From positions 9,667-51,374 of the forward strand of contig JAAOMT010000436.1 in NCBI GenBank assembly GCA_016748015.1: a DNA stretch of 41,708 nt, read 5' to 3'. The notes under the pieces were generated by a model, which did no database searches, was not told the origin of the DNA, and saw only the letters and a program-made list of their open reading frames with translations. Below are positions 33,000 to 41,708 of the stretch, one piece after another; within the stretch, counting starts at the first letter, position 1, and every line of letters starts with the position of its first letter. Both the position numbers and the translations under genes were made by a program. Source of the DNA: Geosiphon pyriformis (lineage: Eukaryota > Glomeromycota > Glomeromycetes > Archaeosporales > Geosiphonaceae).

Positions 33000-33430
33000 A
33001 AGATTAAGAAAAACAAGAAGAAATTACTGAACTCACCTATAGCATCTTCATCAACAATAACAAGCTACTGGACAATGTTAAAGCTAACAAAGAAAGAATT
33101 ATGGTAAATGGCAAGCTAATCTGCTGGCCCTACTATAACATCCTTAGAAGAACTTTTGATAAAAAACCTGGCAAGAAAGCCAAATACAGTTATTGGTAAC
33201 ATGGTCTTTGTGCCAGGTATTAGTGCAATAAACCTTTGTATTCTCCTAGTAATGAATGCAAGTCTTGTCTAATCTATTATAAAGATTGGGAACCAATTAG
33301 CTTAATATCTTGAGAAAAACTTAAAAAAGTACAAAAGTCTTTTGAAAATGAATTATCTGAAATCCAATCACTAGTTATAGAACAAAAAAAACCTTCCCCT
33401 AAAGAAAGAAAAGTAAACATTGAAAATCTG
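33000..33430 (+). pseudogene. Cys-rich patch between protease and RT, family B
   Basis: Frame 2 continues through several stops. A Cys-rich stretch near 33185-33280 (LCARY, then CNKPLYSPS, then CKSCL) looks like a broken zinc-binding module. It occupies the same polyprotein position as the larger CxxC region of family A. Function unknown. Confidence 0.5.
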
Positions 33431-34791
33431 TTGGCTAAGAATAGTCCAGTTATCTCAAAAAAAGATGACACCCCTGAACAAACCCATGTAATACAACACA
33501 TTATTATCACAAAAAAAATTTGTCATATTTATTTGAAGCCTTACCAATCCAATCGACACAATAATAAGTTTATTAAGAAAGAGATAAACAAGATAAAAGA
33601 TCTTGAATTCATACAAAAAACCAAGAGTGAATGGGCTTTTTCAGTTGTAGTGGTATCCAAAAAAGATGGAACTTTACACTTCTGTATTGACTACTATCAA
33701 CTAAATGCCATCACTATAAGAGACATGTACTTACTTTTCAAAATTGATACAATGCTAAATAAATTCAATGGTGCTGCTTTCTTCTCAATTATTGACTTAA
33801 CTGCTGGATTTTGACAAGTAGAGATGGATCCAGAAAGCAGAAAGAAAACTGTCTTTATTACCAAGTATGGCACTTATAAATTTATAGTCATGCTTTTTGG
33901 TCTTATTAATGCTTTTCCCACCTTTCAATACTTAATAGATAAAGTGTTTGAATCAGTAAAAAAAAATCTTGTTCTGGTTTACTTGGACAACATAATGGTA
34001 TATTCAAAAATCTGGAATAAATACATTGAATATTTACAGAAGGTTTTTGACCTGCTCAGAAATGCTGGCCTCAAGATCAACCCAATCAAATCTTTTTTTG
34101 GATGCCAATCCACCTAGTTTTTTGGTTATCTTATTACAAAAGATGAAATCTTTTCTGACTCAGCTAAAGTTGAAAAAGTTCAAAACATTAAACAACCAAT
34201 GAATGTTCCTAAACTATGCTTTTTTCTTGATTTGGCCTCTTATTATTGCAAATTTATCAAGAATTTCTCCAAAATTGCCTTTTCTCTTAATCAGTTACTT
34301 AGAAAAAATGTCAGTTATTACTGGGGCATTCATCAACAAAAAGCTTTTAAAATTCTGAAGGAAAAACTTGTTACTGAACCAATTCTCTAGCAATTTAATC
34401 TGGACCAATCTTTTATCCTCCATACTAATACATCTGGCTATAGACTTGGTGCTGTTTTTTCACAGAAAAATGAAAATAGTAAAGAACATGCCATAGTATA
34501 TGCCAGTAGATCTCTCACACCAGCAAAAAAGAACTACTCAGTAACTGAACAAAAATGTTTAGCAGTAGTTTGAGCTACTAGCTAATGGGATCAATATCTT
34601 CTTGGTACAAAATTTTTAGTGATAACAGATTATCAAGCCTTGGTTTGACTGTGCAATAAAAAAAAGCTAGAACACAAACAAATAACTTGCTAGATACTCC
34701 ACTTGAATGAATTCGACTATGATATTAAACACTGCAAAGGAGCAAATCATCAAAATGCTGATGCTTTCTCTAGATTTATTATTCAGTGATA
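33431..34791 (+). pseudogene. reverse transcriptase and RNase H of family B, broken
   Basis: Frame 2. RT motifs: SVVVVSKKDGT, FCIDYYQLNAIT, IDLTAGF with TGA at the following Trp (33812-33814), FGLINAFPTFQ, then YLDN at 33980-33991, where the second catalytic Asp is Asn (33989-33991). Connection: LDLASYYCKFIKNFSK and YYWGIHQQKAF. RNase H: HTNTSGY, with catalytic Asp>Asn at 34427-34429, YASRSLTPA, and LAVV followed by TGA at an expected Trp (34571-34573). The end is near 34791 (SRFIIQ then stop). Additional TAA/TAG stops occur. Confidence 0.85.
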
Positions 34792-34847
34792 GTACAATTT
34801 CTCAAACCAAACCAACTTAATTATTAGTAACTCTTTTACAAACAAAC

Positions 34848-36100
34848 ATGATAATGGACTTGAACAACTACTCTGCCTTAATAAAATTTTTGGGTAAAGA
34901 ACAATACTCACCAGAATACACTCAACAGCAAAGAGAACATTTGTGCAAACAATTAAATTTTTATTTGATCCACCAGAACCAATTATACAAAAGAAACAAA
35001 AAAAATTCTGACTGCTCCCAAAGAGTCATTAGATTTGAAAAAAGAGAAATTGTAATATACAACATGCACATTGACTCATTAGTTAGACACTTTGGAAAAA
35101 CAAAGACAATTTAAAAAACTTTAGCTTACTATTATTGGCCTATTTTGGAAAAAGACATTGCTAAATACATCAAAATCTGTGACATCTGCCAAAGAAGAGG
35201 CAAACCCAATCACAAAAAAGATATCCATCTAATCTTTGTTGGTCAACCATTTAACAGAATTGGTATAGATGTTGTTGGATCTTTAACAATAATTCTTAAT
35301 AATAACAGATACATTATTACAGCTACTGACTATTTTACAAAGTGGGTAGAAGCAAGAGCCACTTTAGACCAAACAACAGTCTCAATAGCCAATTTTATTT
35401 ATGAAGATATTATTTGCCATTATGGCTGCCCCAAAGAACTTTTATCTGATAAAAGAAGAGCTTTTTTCAATACACTGGTTGAAAAACTTTGTTGAAAAAT
35501 GGGAATACATCATAAACTTTCCTCCCCTTATCATCTCCAAACAAATGACCTAGTGGAATTTTTTAATAGAACACTATGTGAAACCCTAGCCAAAACCAGT
35601 AAGAAAACAAACTTATGAGACAAAGCACTGTCTTCAGCTTTGTTTACTTATAAAACTGTGAATTATGACATAACAAATTATAAATCTTTTTATTTGCTTT
35701 ATGGATGTATGGCAACACTACCAATAGAAACTGACATTGAAACAATACTCTTTAAAAAGATTACAATAGAAAATTACAAAGACATTTTGCAAAGAAAACT
35801 TGGTACTATTCTTGACTTCTTAGTAGAAACACAAATAATTGCTTTTGAAAAGATAAAACAGTTTCAAGAAAAGCTTAAGAAAAAAAAACCTATAAAACAC
35901 TTTTTTTAAGTATTGGTAACTTGGTACTAGAATACTGTTCTAACAGAGACAATATTTATAGTAATAAATTCTCTAACCGATGAAAAAGACTCTTTTTAGT
36001 CAACAAAGTTTTGAACAACAGTTCTTATATTATTCAAGATTAATCTGGAACAATCTTCAATAATTGTCCTGTTCATAATACATGACTCAAGAAATATTAT
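34848..36100 (+). pseudogene. integrase of family B, broken but catalytic triad kept
   Basis: Frame 3, separate from RT-RNase H. The zinc end shows MHIDSLVRH then CDIC near 35175-35190. The core keeps all three acidic residues: Asp in GIDVVG (35268-35270), Asp in LLSDK (35448-35450) and Glu in LVEFFNR (35556-35558), with exactly 35 codons between the second Asp and Glu. Stops include TGA at 35493-35495 and TGA at 35616-35618 (expected Trp before DKAL). After about 35910 a decayed GPY/F-like region continues (LVNKVLNNSSYIIQD near 35998-36040). It retains the most intact active site of this element. Confidence 0.8.
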
Positions 36101-36532
36101 AAATGACCTGATTGATTGTCTGTTGTAGTAATATTGACTTAAATGATCTGCAAAATTCAAGTATAAATAAATACACTATTCTCAAAACAGAGATATCTTC
36201 AATTAATATGAACAATTATTTTCTGAATCAAAACATTCAAAATGCTTTCTATACTCTTCATAAATATTGGATCAAAAACTATCCAAATGCTATTCTGATC
36301 ATTGAAAAACAAACCACCATAACTGATAACAATAGAACATATACTATTATTAGACCAAAAAAAACTACTACCAGAAGAGAAAAAATTGGTAGTAAAATGG
36401 ATAAATATCTGTTGAAAAGTATAACAGCAGTGTTATGGTTTAAGAATTTAGCAAAAGAATCATAAAAATAATATAAACTATTCAATTATAATATAGCGCA
36501 ATAATAATCTTAGAAAGGTAATAATTAACATG

Positions 36533-36624
36533 GTAGCAAACACCATCTCGCAATAGTGGCAAGCACCAGTTTACAATAGCAGTTAACACCAACTGGTGAT
36601 AGCAGCAAACACCAGGTTGAAATA
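36533..36624 (+). repeat. 23-bp tandem repeat, 4 units
   Basis: Four 23-bp units sharing GCAAACACCA near the start and ending AATA or GATA. The unit length is not a multiple of three, so it separates the frame-1 and frame-2 coding pieces of the third ORF. Confidence 0.75.
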
Positions 36625-37699
36625 TCAAAAAGAAAGTATTACAATGTGTTTTCTCGTAAAACTACAAACATGTATATATACAGTAGCTTTAATATTGAGA
36701 AAAGAGAATCAAGTAATAAAAATCATAACTTATCAAGCAATAGATCCAATTTTATTCAACAAACTCCACTTTAAATCATATTTTCAAATTAAATATCCCA
36801 AGAAACCTTTAAATCAAAAAGAAATAAAAAAAATATTTAAAACTGAATTATCATAACCCAAAGTATTAAAAAACTTACTTGTATTATTTATTGAATGAAA
36901 CTATCATTTATCAACTGAATCTCTTGGAAGAATAATTCTTGATCAAGATTATTCACATTATTACTAATTGATAAAAGCTTTATTGTAAGAATTAGGAAAA
37001 GCACTAAAGGTCATTAACATTCTGTGTTTCTAGATTAAAGAAACACATCAGGCAATTGTAAGGATAGCCTCAGAGAAGACTCCAGACAGCAGGTAGATTT
37101 CAGTTCAGCCTCTGAAAAGGAGTACATAAACACATACAACAATCAGGAATTAAAAAATAACTTACATTGTGACATTAAAAAAAAAGCCTTCAATATAACA
37201 GTAATATTATCACACAAATAGAATTGAGGAACTCATGAAAGACTGATTGCAATTAAAACAGGATATCAGCAATTAAATATAACAAGAAAACTATCCCATA
37301 ACAGCAGCTATACTTTCACCTTCCAACACAATTGAAAAAAACACTTCAAGAAATCTTACCCATAGACAAAAACTTTGTCATATGGAAGGCAATTAAAATT
37401 CTATAGTCACCTTGGTGAAATCATAGAGGATATGAAACTCATGAAGAAAACAATTTCAAAGATACAGACAGAAATTTTTGGACATTATACAGTTAGATGT
37501 TTTAAGAGTTTTAACTATTGCTAAAAGAGCCAAAACTCTAATACAAAGATTTGGTCTCTTGAATACAAAACTCATTTCATCTTAATTATTATATACCTTA
37601 TTCACAAAAGATTTCAACAAACTAGTTAGCTTTGAGTTAAATAAAACCCTTCAAATAGATTACACCATAAATAGCTTAATTTTGCCAAAGCTCAATTTC

Positions 37700-37713
37700 T
37701 TTGGAGAGGATGA
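37700..37713 (+). promoter_or_regulatory. polypurine tract of family B
   Basis: Purine-rich GGAGAGGATGA directly before the 3' LTR start at 37714, the expected plus-strand primer position. Confidence 0.6.
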
Positions 37714-38379
37714 TGTTATGATTGAAACTTATACTTTTTATTAATTATTACATGTATTAACCAATGATATTATATAAATTAGCCACTCTATTTTTAGAAA
37801 GTGATCATTAATCTGATCATTGACTTAGTTGTTAACTTAATCATTAACTACTTTTGATAGTTATATAAATGATAAATTTTTTAGCTGTAGAAAAGCATAT
37901 AAGAATCAAAGAAAGAAAATAAATAAAATAACAACTTTCATCTTAATCATTCTTTTATTGCTAAATTTTTTTTTCCTACCTTCAAGTATTTGAACATCTT
38001 AGAATAAAAAACTACTTGTTGGTTATTTTTTATCCTTTTCCTGAAATGTGTAATTGCAGTATTTGAAGATTATTGAATAAAATGTGACTGAAGAGCACAT
38101 CTAATACTTGATATTAAATTCTAAGAGTGCTAATATAAGACATAAAATTATATCAAGTGTGATTATTTGTTGACAGTATGGACTATCTCTTTACCTTCAG
38201 ATTCCTTGGTTATCCTTGAAAAGTATAGTGACTGAGATATTTTATGAGACTAATCTCATATATTGAATCCATACTTATTCAATTTGCTCTTTGAAGTTGA
38301 ATTCCCTTTGATTCCTTTTATTACCCTACAATTCTGTTCTTTTTTGCTATTCATTAGCTTGTTACTCCAACTTGTAACA
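37714..38379 (+). repeat. 3' LTR of family B element
   Basis: 666 bp, TGTTATGATTGAAAC to CTTGTAACA, colinear with 29864-30503. It has four 12-bp units (37801-37848) and TATATAAA at 37862-37869. It abuts plus-strand LINE ORF2 sequence directly. Confidence 0.9.
37801..37848 (+). repeat. 12-bp tandem repeat, 4 units
   Basis: Units GTGATCATTAAT, CTGATCATTGAC, TTAGTTGTTAAC and TTAATCATTAAC, directly upstream of the TATA-like box. Confidence 0.8.
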
Positions 38380-40720
38380 CTATTATAAAAGATTAGACCA
38401 AAAAGTTTATGATTTTTGGATTATTGTTAGGGCTCTGAATTAATTAATATGCTTTTTGAATCATATAAACAATGGAGTCTTTTTAAAAATTATAAGTGTT
38501 ATTGGTTTTAAGGAATTAGTTTATGTAATAAAAGATTTGCTAGATAGAAAAACTGCTGGTTTGAATGGTATTTTAAATAAACTGTGAAAACATTATAATA
38601 AAAATATTATTAAATGTCTTTTAGTTTTTTTAAACTCATGTTTATTTTTGGATACAATGTTAATTTTATAAAAAAAGACATAAATTTCTATAATATCTAA
38701 ATTTTATAAGTAGAATAAAGTTTTTATAAACACTAAGCTAATTACTCTGATTAAAACAGCTAAGAAAATTTTTTTAAAAATTTTTTCAGATTGAATCTTA
38801 TTTGTATATAACTGATTTAATGTTTTTTGTGATAACAATTTTTCTGTTTTAAAAAGTACTTTGATGTAGTTTTTTGTTTTTATTATTAGCTTAATAATTA
38901 AAGATGTTTTAAAAAAGAATAAAAAAATTTGATTGGTATTACAAAACATGTACAAAACATATAATTCTGTTGATTAGTTCTATTTAAAAACCAGTTTGCA
39001 GTATATCAAAATGTGTGAGAAATTTATTAATTTTTTTAACAGCATTTATAAAAACAGAATAAATAGAGTTATAACAAACTTTGATCTTATATGTAAATAT
39101 CAAATACATAATAAATTATATCAAAATAAAATATTCTCTCCTTTTTTTTAAAAAATCTTCTATAATTTTCTTTTATGTAAAATTAAAAAACATGAACATT
39201 TATATAAATATTAGATTTATACCAGATTTATAGCCAAAACAAACAGAATAGATATCAAAAGAGAAAAGATTTTTTTTCTTACAGCTGGTGCTTTTATTGA
39301 TAACACTATTAGAATTAAAAATAGTTAGACTTTTATACAATATATATTAAATATTACCAGTAAATTTTTTTTATTTAATGATATCTTAATTAATAATAAT
39401 AAAACAGTAGTTATTTTTATCAATTAGCAAATTAAAAATGCTTTTTTAAGAATTAGTAGACTATTAATTTTAATTGCCAAAAGTAAAGTACTACATAGAT
39501 ATTTAGATATTTTTTTATTGACAAATAATTTGTTAAAGCCCAATATAACCAAAACTAAGTTTGATATTAAGTTTTTTTTAAATATAGTATTAAAAAAAAC
39601 TATTATAAATAAGCAATTTTCTTATTTGGTTTTAGCTGTTCTGTAATTTATAATTAAGTATTGATTACAGTTTAGCTTTGTTTCTTCTGAAGTTGCTGTT
39701 AATAAAATATTATAGTTAGAAAAAATTTTAGATTAAAAACTGGTTTATTTCACGATTTTTTTAGTAATATATTGTATCATTTTTTATTGTATAATCTAAA
39801 AACATTTAAGCAAGTTTAAACTAAAAAAAAATTGCTTCAACTATTGTTTTTGTAAATATTACTGGTATTTTTAGTTAATTTTTTGGCTATGTTTTTGGAT
39901 TTTCAAGTTTTGAAATGAGCTTTTTTGAATTTTTTGCAGTATCTAATTTGGTTATAAGTTTTTTTAACAATTTTTGGCTAAATTAATGTGTATTTTTTTG
40001 GACAATGGCCTTTTGTTAGTAAATAATTAACATTGTGTATTTTTCAATTTTGACAAATTTTCTATGTTAAGTGTTCTGAGAGTTTCTTTGTACTTTAATA
40101 AGATTGGTTCTTTAAAAAAATTTGAAATAACTTTTTGTAACAGATTTTTGAACAAAAAAGGCAGAATAATATATTAAAAAACATTTTGTTACTAAAAAAG
40201 ATTAGATCCTATGAAGCTTATGTCTTTTTGATTTGTTTTAATATTAAAGTTTTTACATAGTTCTAATCTTGTATTAGTATCTTTTGATATAATTTCTGGG
40301 TTGGTAAATGATAGTATTTGTTGTTAAATAAATTTTTAATATTAAGAAAATGTTTGCATAAGATCTGGTCAAATAAAATTAATATATATATTGAGAAGTT
40401 TTTAAAGAATTTAGGTTTTTCTGCTATTACTAATAAAGCTGCTGCATATTTTTTTGAAGTGAATTTAAGAGTTGAGATTAGAGTTCATAATTTATTGTTA
40501 TTAATACTAATTAAATTATATGCTATAGCTCTTTTTCTAAAATATATGTCTTTTTCTTGTGCTGAAATAGTGTATTTAAATAACCAGACTGCTATGAATA
40601 CTTGTATTTTAGTATTAAAGTTGTTGAGTTTAGACTTTGTAATTACTATTGAATAGAAAAAAAACATATTGCAAATTTGATTAAAGATAAGAATTTTTTA
40701 GTAATTTGGTTAAAGGTTAA
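38380..40720 (+). pseudogene. LINE ORF2 fragment (linker, RT, RNase H), very decayed
   Basis: Plus-strand ORF2 of the same LINE family. It begins in the segment just before RT (a decayed II..W..K at 38384-38415). It continues with DRKTAGLNGILNKL (near 38550), LVLQNMYKTYNS, KIFSPFF, and FIDN near 39292-39303, where the catalytic FVDD lost its last Asp to Asn. Later come AVL..IIKY, RNase H with NKAAAYFF and LKYM (40430-40545), and WLKVK at about 40705. The endonuclease is missing. The A/T level equals that of 23060-25380, of which it may be the continuation. Confidence 0.7.
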
Positions 40721-40923
40721 GAGATTATTGTTAAAAAAGCTGAAATTTTTATATAAAAATTTGATTTCTTAGATACAAAGCTTATTTTATCTTATATACT
40801 ATATATTTTATTTACAAAAAACTTTAACAAACTAGTTAGTTTTGAGCTAAACAAAACTTTTTAAATAGAATATCTTATAAATAATTTGATTTCACCAGAG
40901 TTTAAATTTTTTAAAGAAAATAA

Positions 40924-41622
40924 TATTATGATTAAAAACCATAGTTTTTATTAGTTATTATATATATTAGTCATTAATATTATATAATTTTCTGCATTAT
41001 TTTTAGATAGTAATTATTAATTTAATTAATAATTTAATTATTAACTTGACTATTAATTTGATTATTAATCTAATTAATAATCTGAGTGTTAACTATTTTT
41101 AATAATTATATAAGCAATAAGTCTTTTAGATATAAAAATATATATAAAAAATCAAAAAAATAAAACAATATCTATTAAATTAATTTTTTTTTATTGTTTA
41201 TTTTTATTTTTTTATTTTTTATTTTTAAGTATTTGAATATTTTAAAATAAAAAATTACTTGTTAATATTTATCTATTCTTTTTTAATCTGTATAATTGTA
41301 ATATTTAAAAATTATTAAATAAAATATAATTGAAAAGTATATTTGATATTTAATATTAAATTCTAAAAGTGCTAATATAAAACATAGAATTGTATTAGTA
41401 TGTTATTATTTATTAACAGTACAAATTATTTTTCTATTTTTAAATTTCCTAGTTATCTTTTGAAAAAATTAACAACTAAGATATTTTATGAGACTAATTT
41501 TATATATTGAATTTATACTCATTTAATTTACTCTTTAAAGTTGAATTCTTTTTAATTAATTCATTATTTTACAATCTTATTCTCTTTTGTTATTTGTTAA
41601 TTTGTTACTTTAATTCATAATA
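40924..41622 (+). repeat. decayed LTR of family B, 7-unit variant
   Basis: 699 bp, from TATTATGATTAAAAACC (decayed TGTTATGATTGAAAC) to TTCATAATA (decayed CTTGTAACA). It contains seven 12-bp units (41010-41093) and TATATAAG at 41107-41114. Five more units than the 640-bp LTR account for 60 of the 59 extra bases, that is, essentially the whole difference. Confidence 0.8.
41010..41093 (+). repeat. 12-bp tandem repeat, 7 units
   Basis: Seven consecutive 12-bp units of the form (T/C)T(A/G)A(T/C)TATTAA(T/C), in the same position as the 2- and 4-unit arrays of the other family B LTRs. Confidence 0.8.
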
Positions 41623-41708
41623 ATATTTTTAATTTGCCAAAATATTAGAAAAAAATACTAAATTATTAATAGTATTAGAATAAATAGTATAAAAAAAAGC
41701 TTTTTTTT
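41623..41708. other. AT-rich right flank
   Basis: 86 bp of A/T-rich sequence after the last LTR. Nothing was recognised. Confidence 0.5.

Larger units (their letters stand above)
36112..37713 (+). pseudogene. coding region after integrase (third ORF), unassigned
   Basis: About 1.6 kb between integrase and the 3' LTR. It contains an open frame at 36112-36465 (frame 1), then frame-2 coding at 36596-36856 continuing through stops to about 37090, then other frames. The last part reads LTIAKRAKTLIQRFGLL...FNKLVSFELN and runs into the LTR (MIETYTFY then stop). The same end part survives in the older copy at 40724-40923, showing that it is a conserved part of the family. Mostly charged, possibly helical, with no evident membrane segment. 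Too diverged to name; not clearly envelope-like. Confidence 0.5.
29864..38379 (+). mobile_element. Ty3/gypsy-type LTR retrotransposon (family B)
   Basis: Complete LTR element of about 8.5 kb in plus orientation: 5' LTR 29864-30503, primer-binding site 30510-30521, extra ORF, gag, protease, Cys-rich patch, RT-RNase H, integrase, a long 3' coding region, polypurine tract and 3' LTR 37714-38379. It lacks the dUTPase of family A. The flanks do not match: LINE ORF2 in minus orientation on the left, a different point of LINE ORF2 in plus orientation on the right, and no convincing target duplication (TATAT against CTATT). This suggests recombination or deletion after insertion. Stops and lost catalytic residues make it inactive. 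Confidence 0.85.
40721..41622 (+). mobile_element. 3' fragment plus LTR of an older family B copy
   Basis: Begins inside the third ORF (matching 37514 onward) and runs through the tract before the LTR into a full-length decayed LTR (40924-41622). No 5' LTR, gag or pol is present. It is much more A/T-rich than 29864-38379. The junction with LINE sequence has TTAAGAG at 40717-40723 and, at the matching point of the intact element, at 37502-37508. Confidence 0.75.

Noticed and set aside
32918-35618. A UGA=Trp genetic code
   Set aside because: TAA and TAG also interrupt the same frames, TGG is still used, and one TGA has a TGG twin at about 10577. Mutation explains the pattern better.
36279-36485. 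Hydrophobic 68-codon minus-strand frame resembling a membrane protein
   Set aside because: Antisense of the third-ORF region. Hydrophobicity follows from antisense A/T-rich Lys/Asn codons.
36112-37713. Envelope gene making the element retrovirus-like
   Set aside because: No signal peptide, glycoprotein Cys pattern or clear transmembrane segment is visible.

Overview
The window is about 41.7 kb of very AT-rich eukaryotic DNA made almost entirely of retrotransposons. No tRNA, rRNA, CRISPR array or convincing host gene was seen. Non-LTR elements with poly(A) tails and Ty3/gypsy LTR elements exclude a prokaryotic origin. The LINE and LTR polyprotein styles, with heavy AT drift, fit an arbuscular mycorrhizal fungus (Glomeromycotina, Rhizophagus/Gigaspora-like). 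That placement rests on memory of such proteins and was not checked by search.

Layout, left to right. (1) 211-2530: a short LINE-like element coding only an ORF1 protein (two RRM-like domains and a CCHC knuckle), with a 38-nt pure poly(A) and a possible 12-bp target duplication. (2) 3310-10165: a near full-length LINE, with ORF1 (RRM-RRM-CCHC) and ORF2 (APE endonuclease, RT, RNase H, zinc finger) broken by stops and frameshifts. Elements (1) and (2) share a ~105-bp 3' tail. (3) 10266-10285: a 20-N gap followed by a second copy of the LINE 3' end (10286-11129). (4) 11130-22990: an old minus-strand LINE ORF1 split by a minus-strand Ty3/gypsy element (11845-21814) with gag, protease, a Cys-rich segment, dUTPase, RT-RNase H and integrase. 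(5) 23060-25380: a strongly decayed plus-strand LINE 5' half, head to head with the previous LINE. (6) 25393-29863: a minus-strand LINE ORF2. (7) 29864-38379: a plus-strand Ty3/gypsy element of a second family, with an extra ORF before gag and an unassigned coding region after integrase. (8) 38380-40720: a decayed plus-strand LINE ORF2. (9) 40721-41622: the 3' end and LTR of an older copy of the second LTR family.

Every coding unit is inactivated, mostly by transitions (C>T and G>A): Trp codons became TGA/TAG, Gln codons became TAA/TAG, and catalytic Asp codons became Asn. Where the nesting order can be read, the outer LINE looks more decayed than what sits inside it. Functionally this is a TE graveyard. 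Its most informative parts are the ORF1-only element sharing a 3' tail with a complete LINE, the dUTPase-bearing LTR element, and LTRs whose 12-bp repeat upstream of the TATA box exists in 2, 4 and 7 copies.
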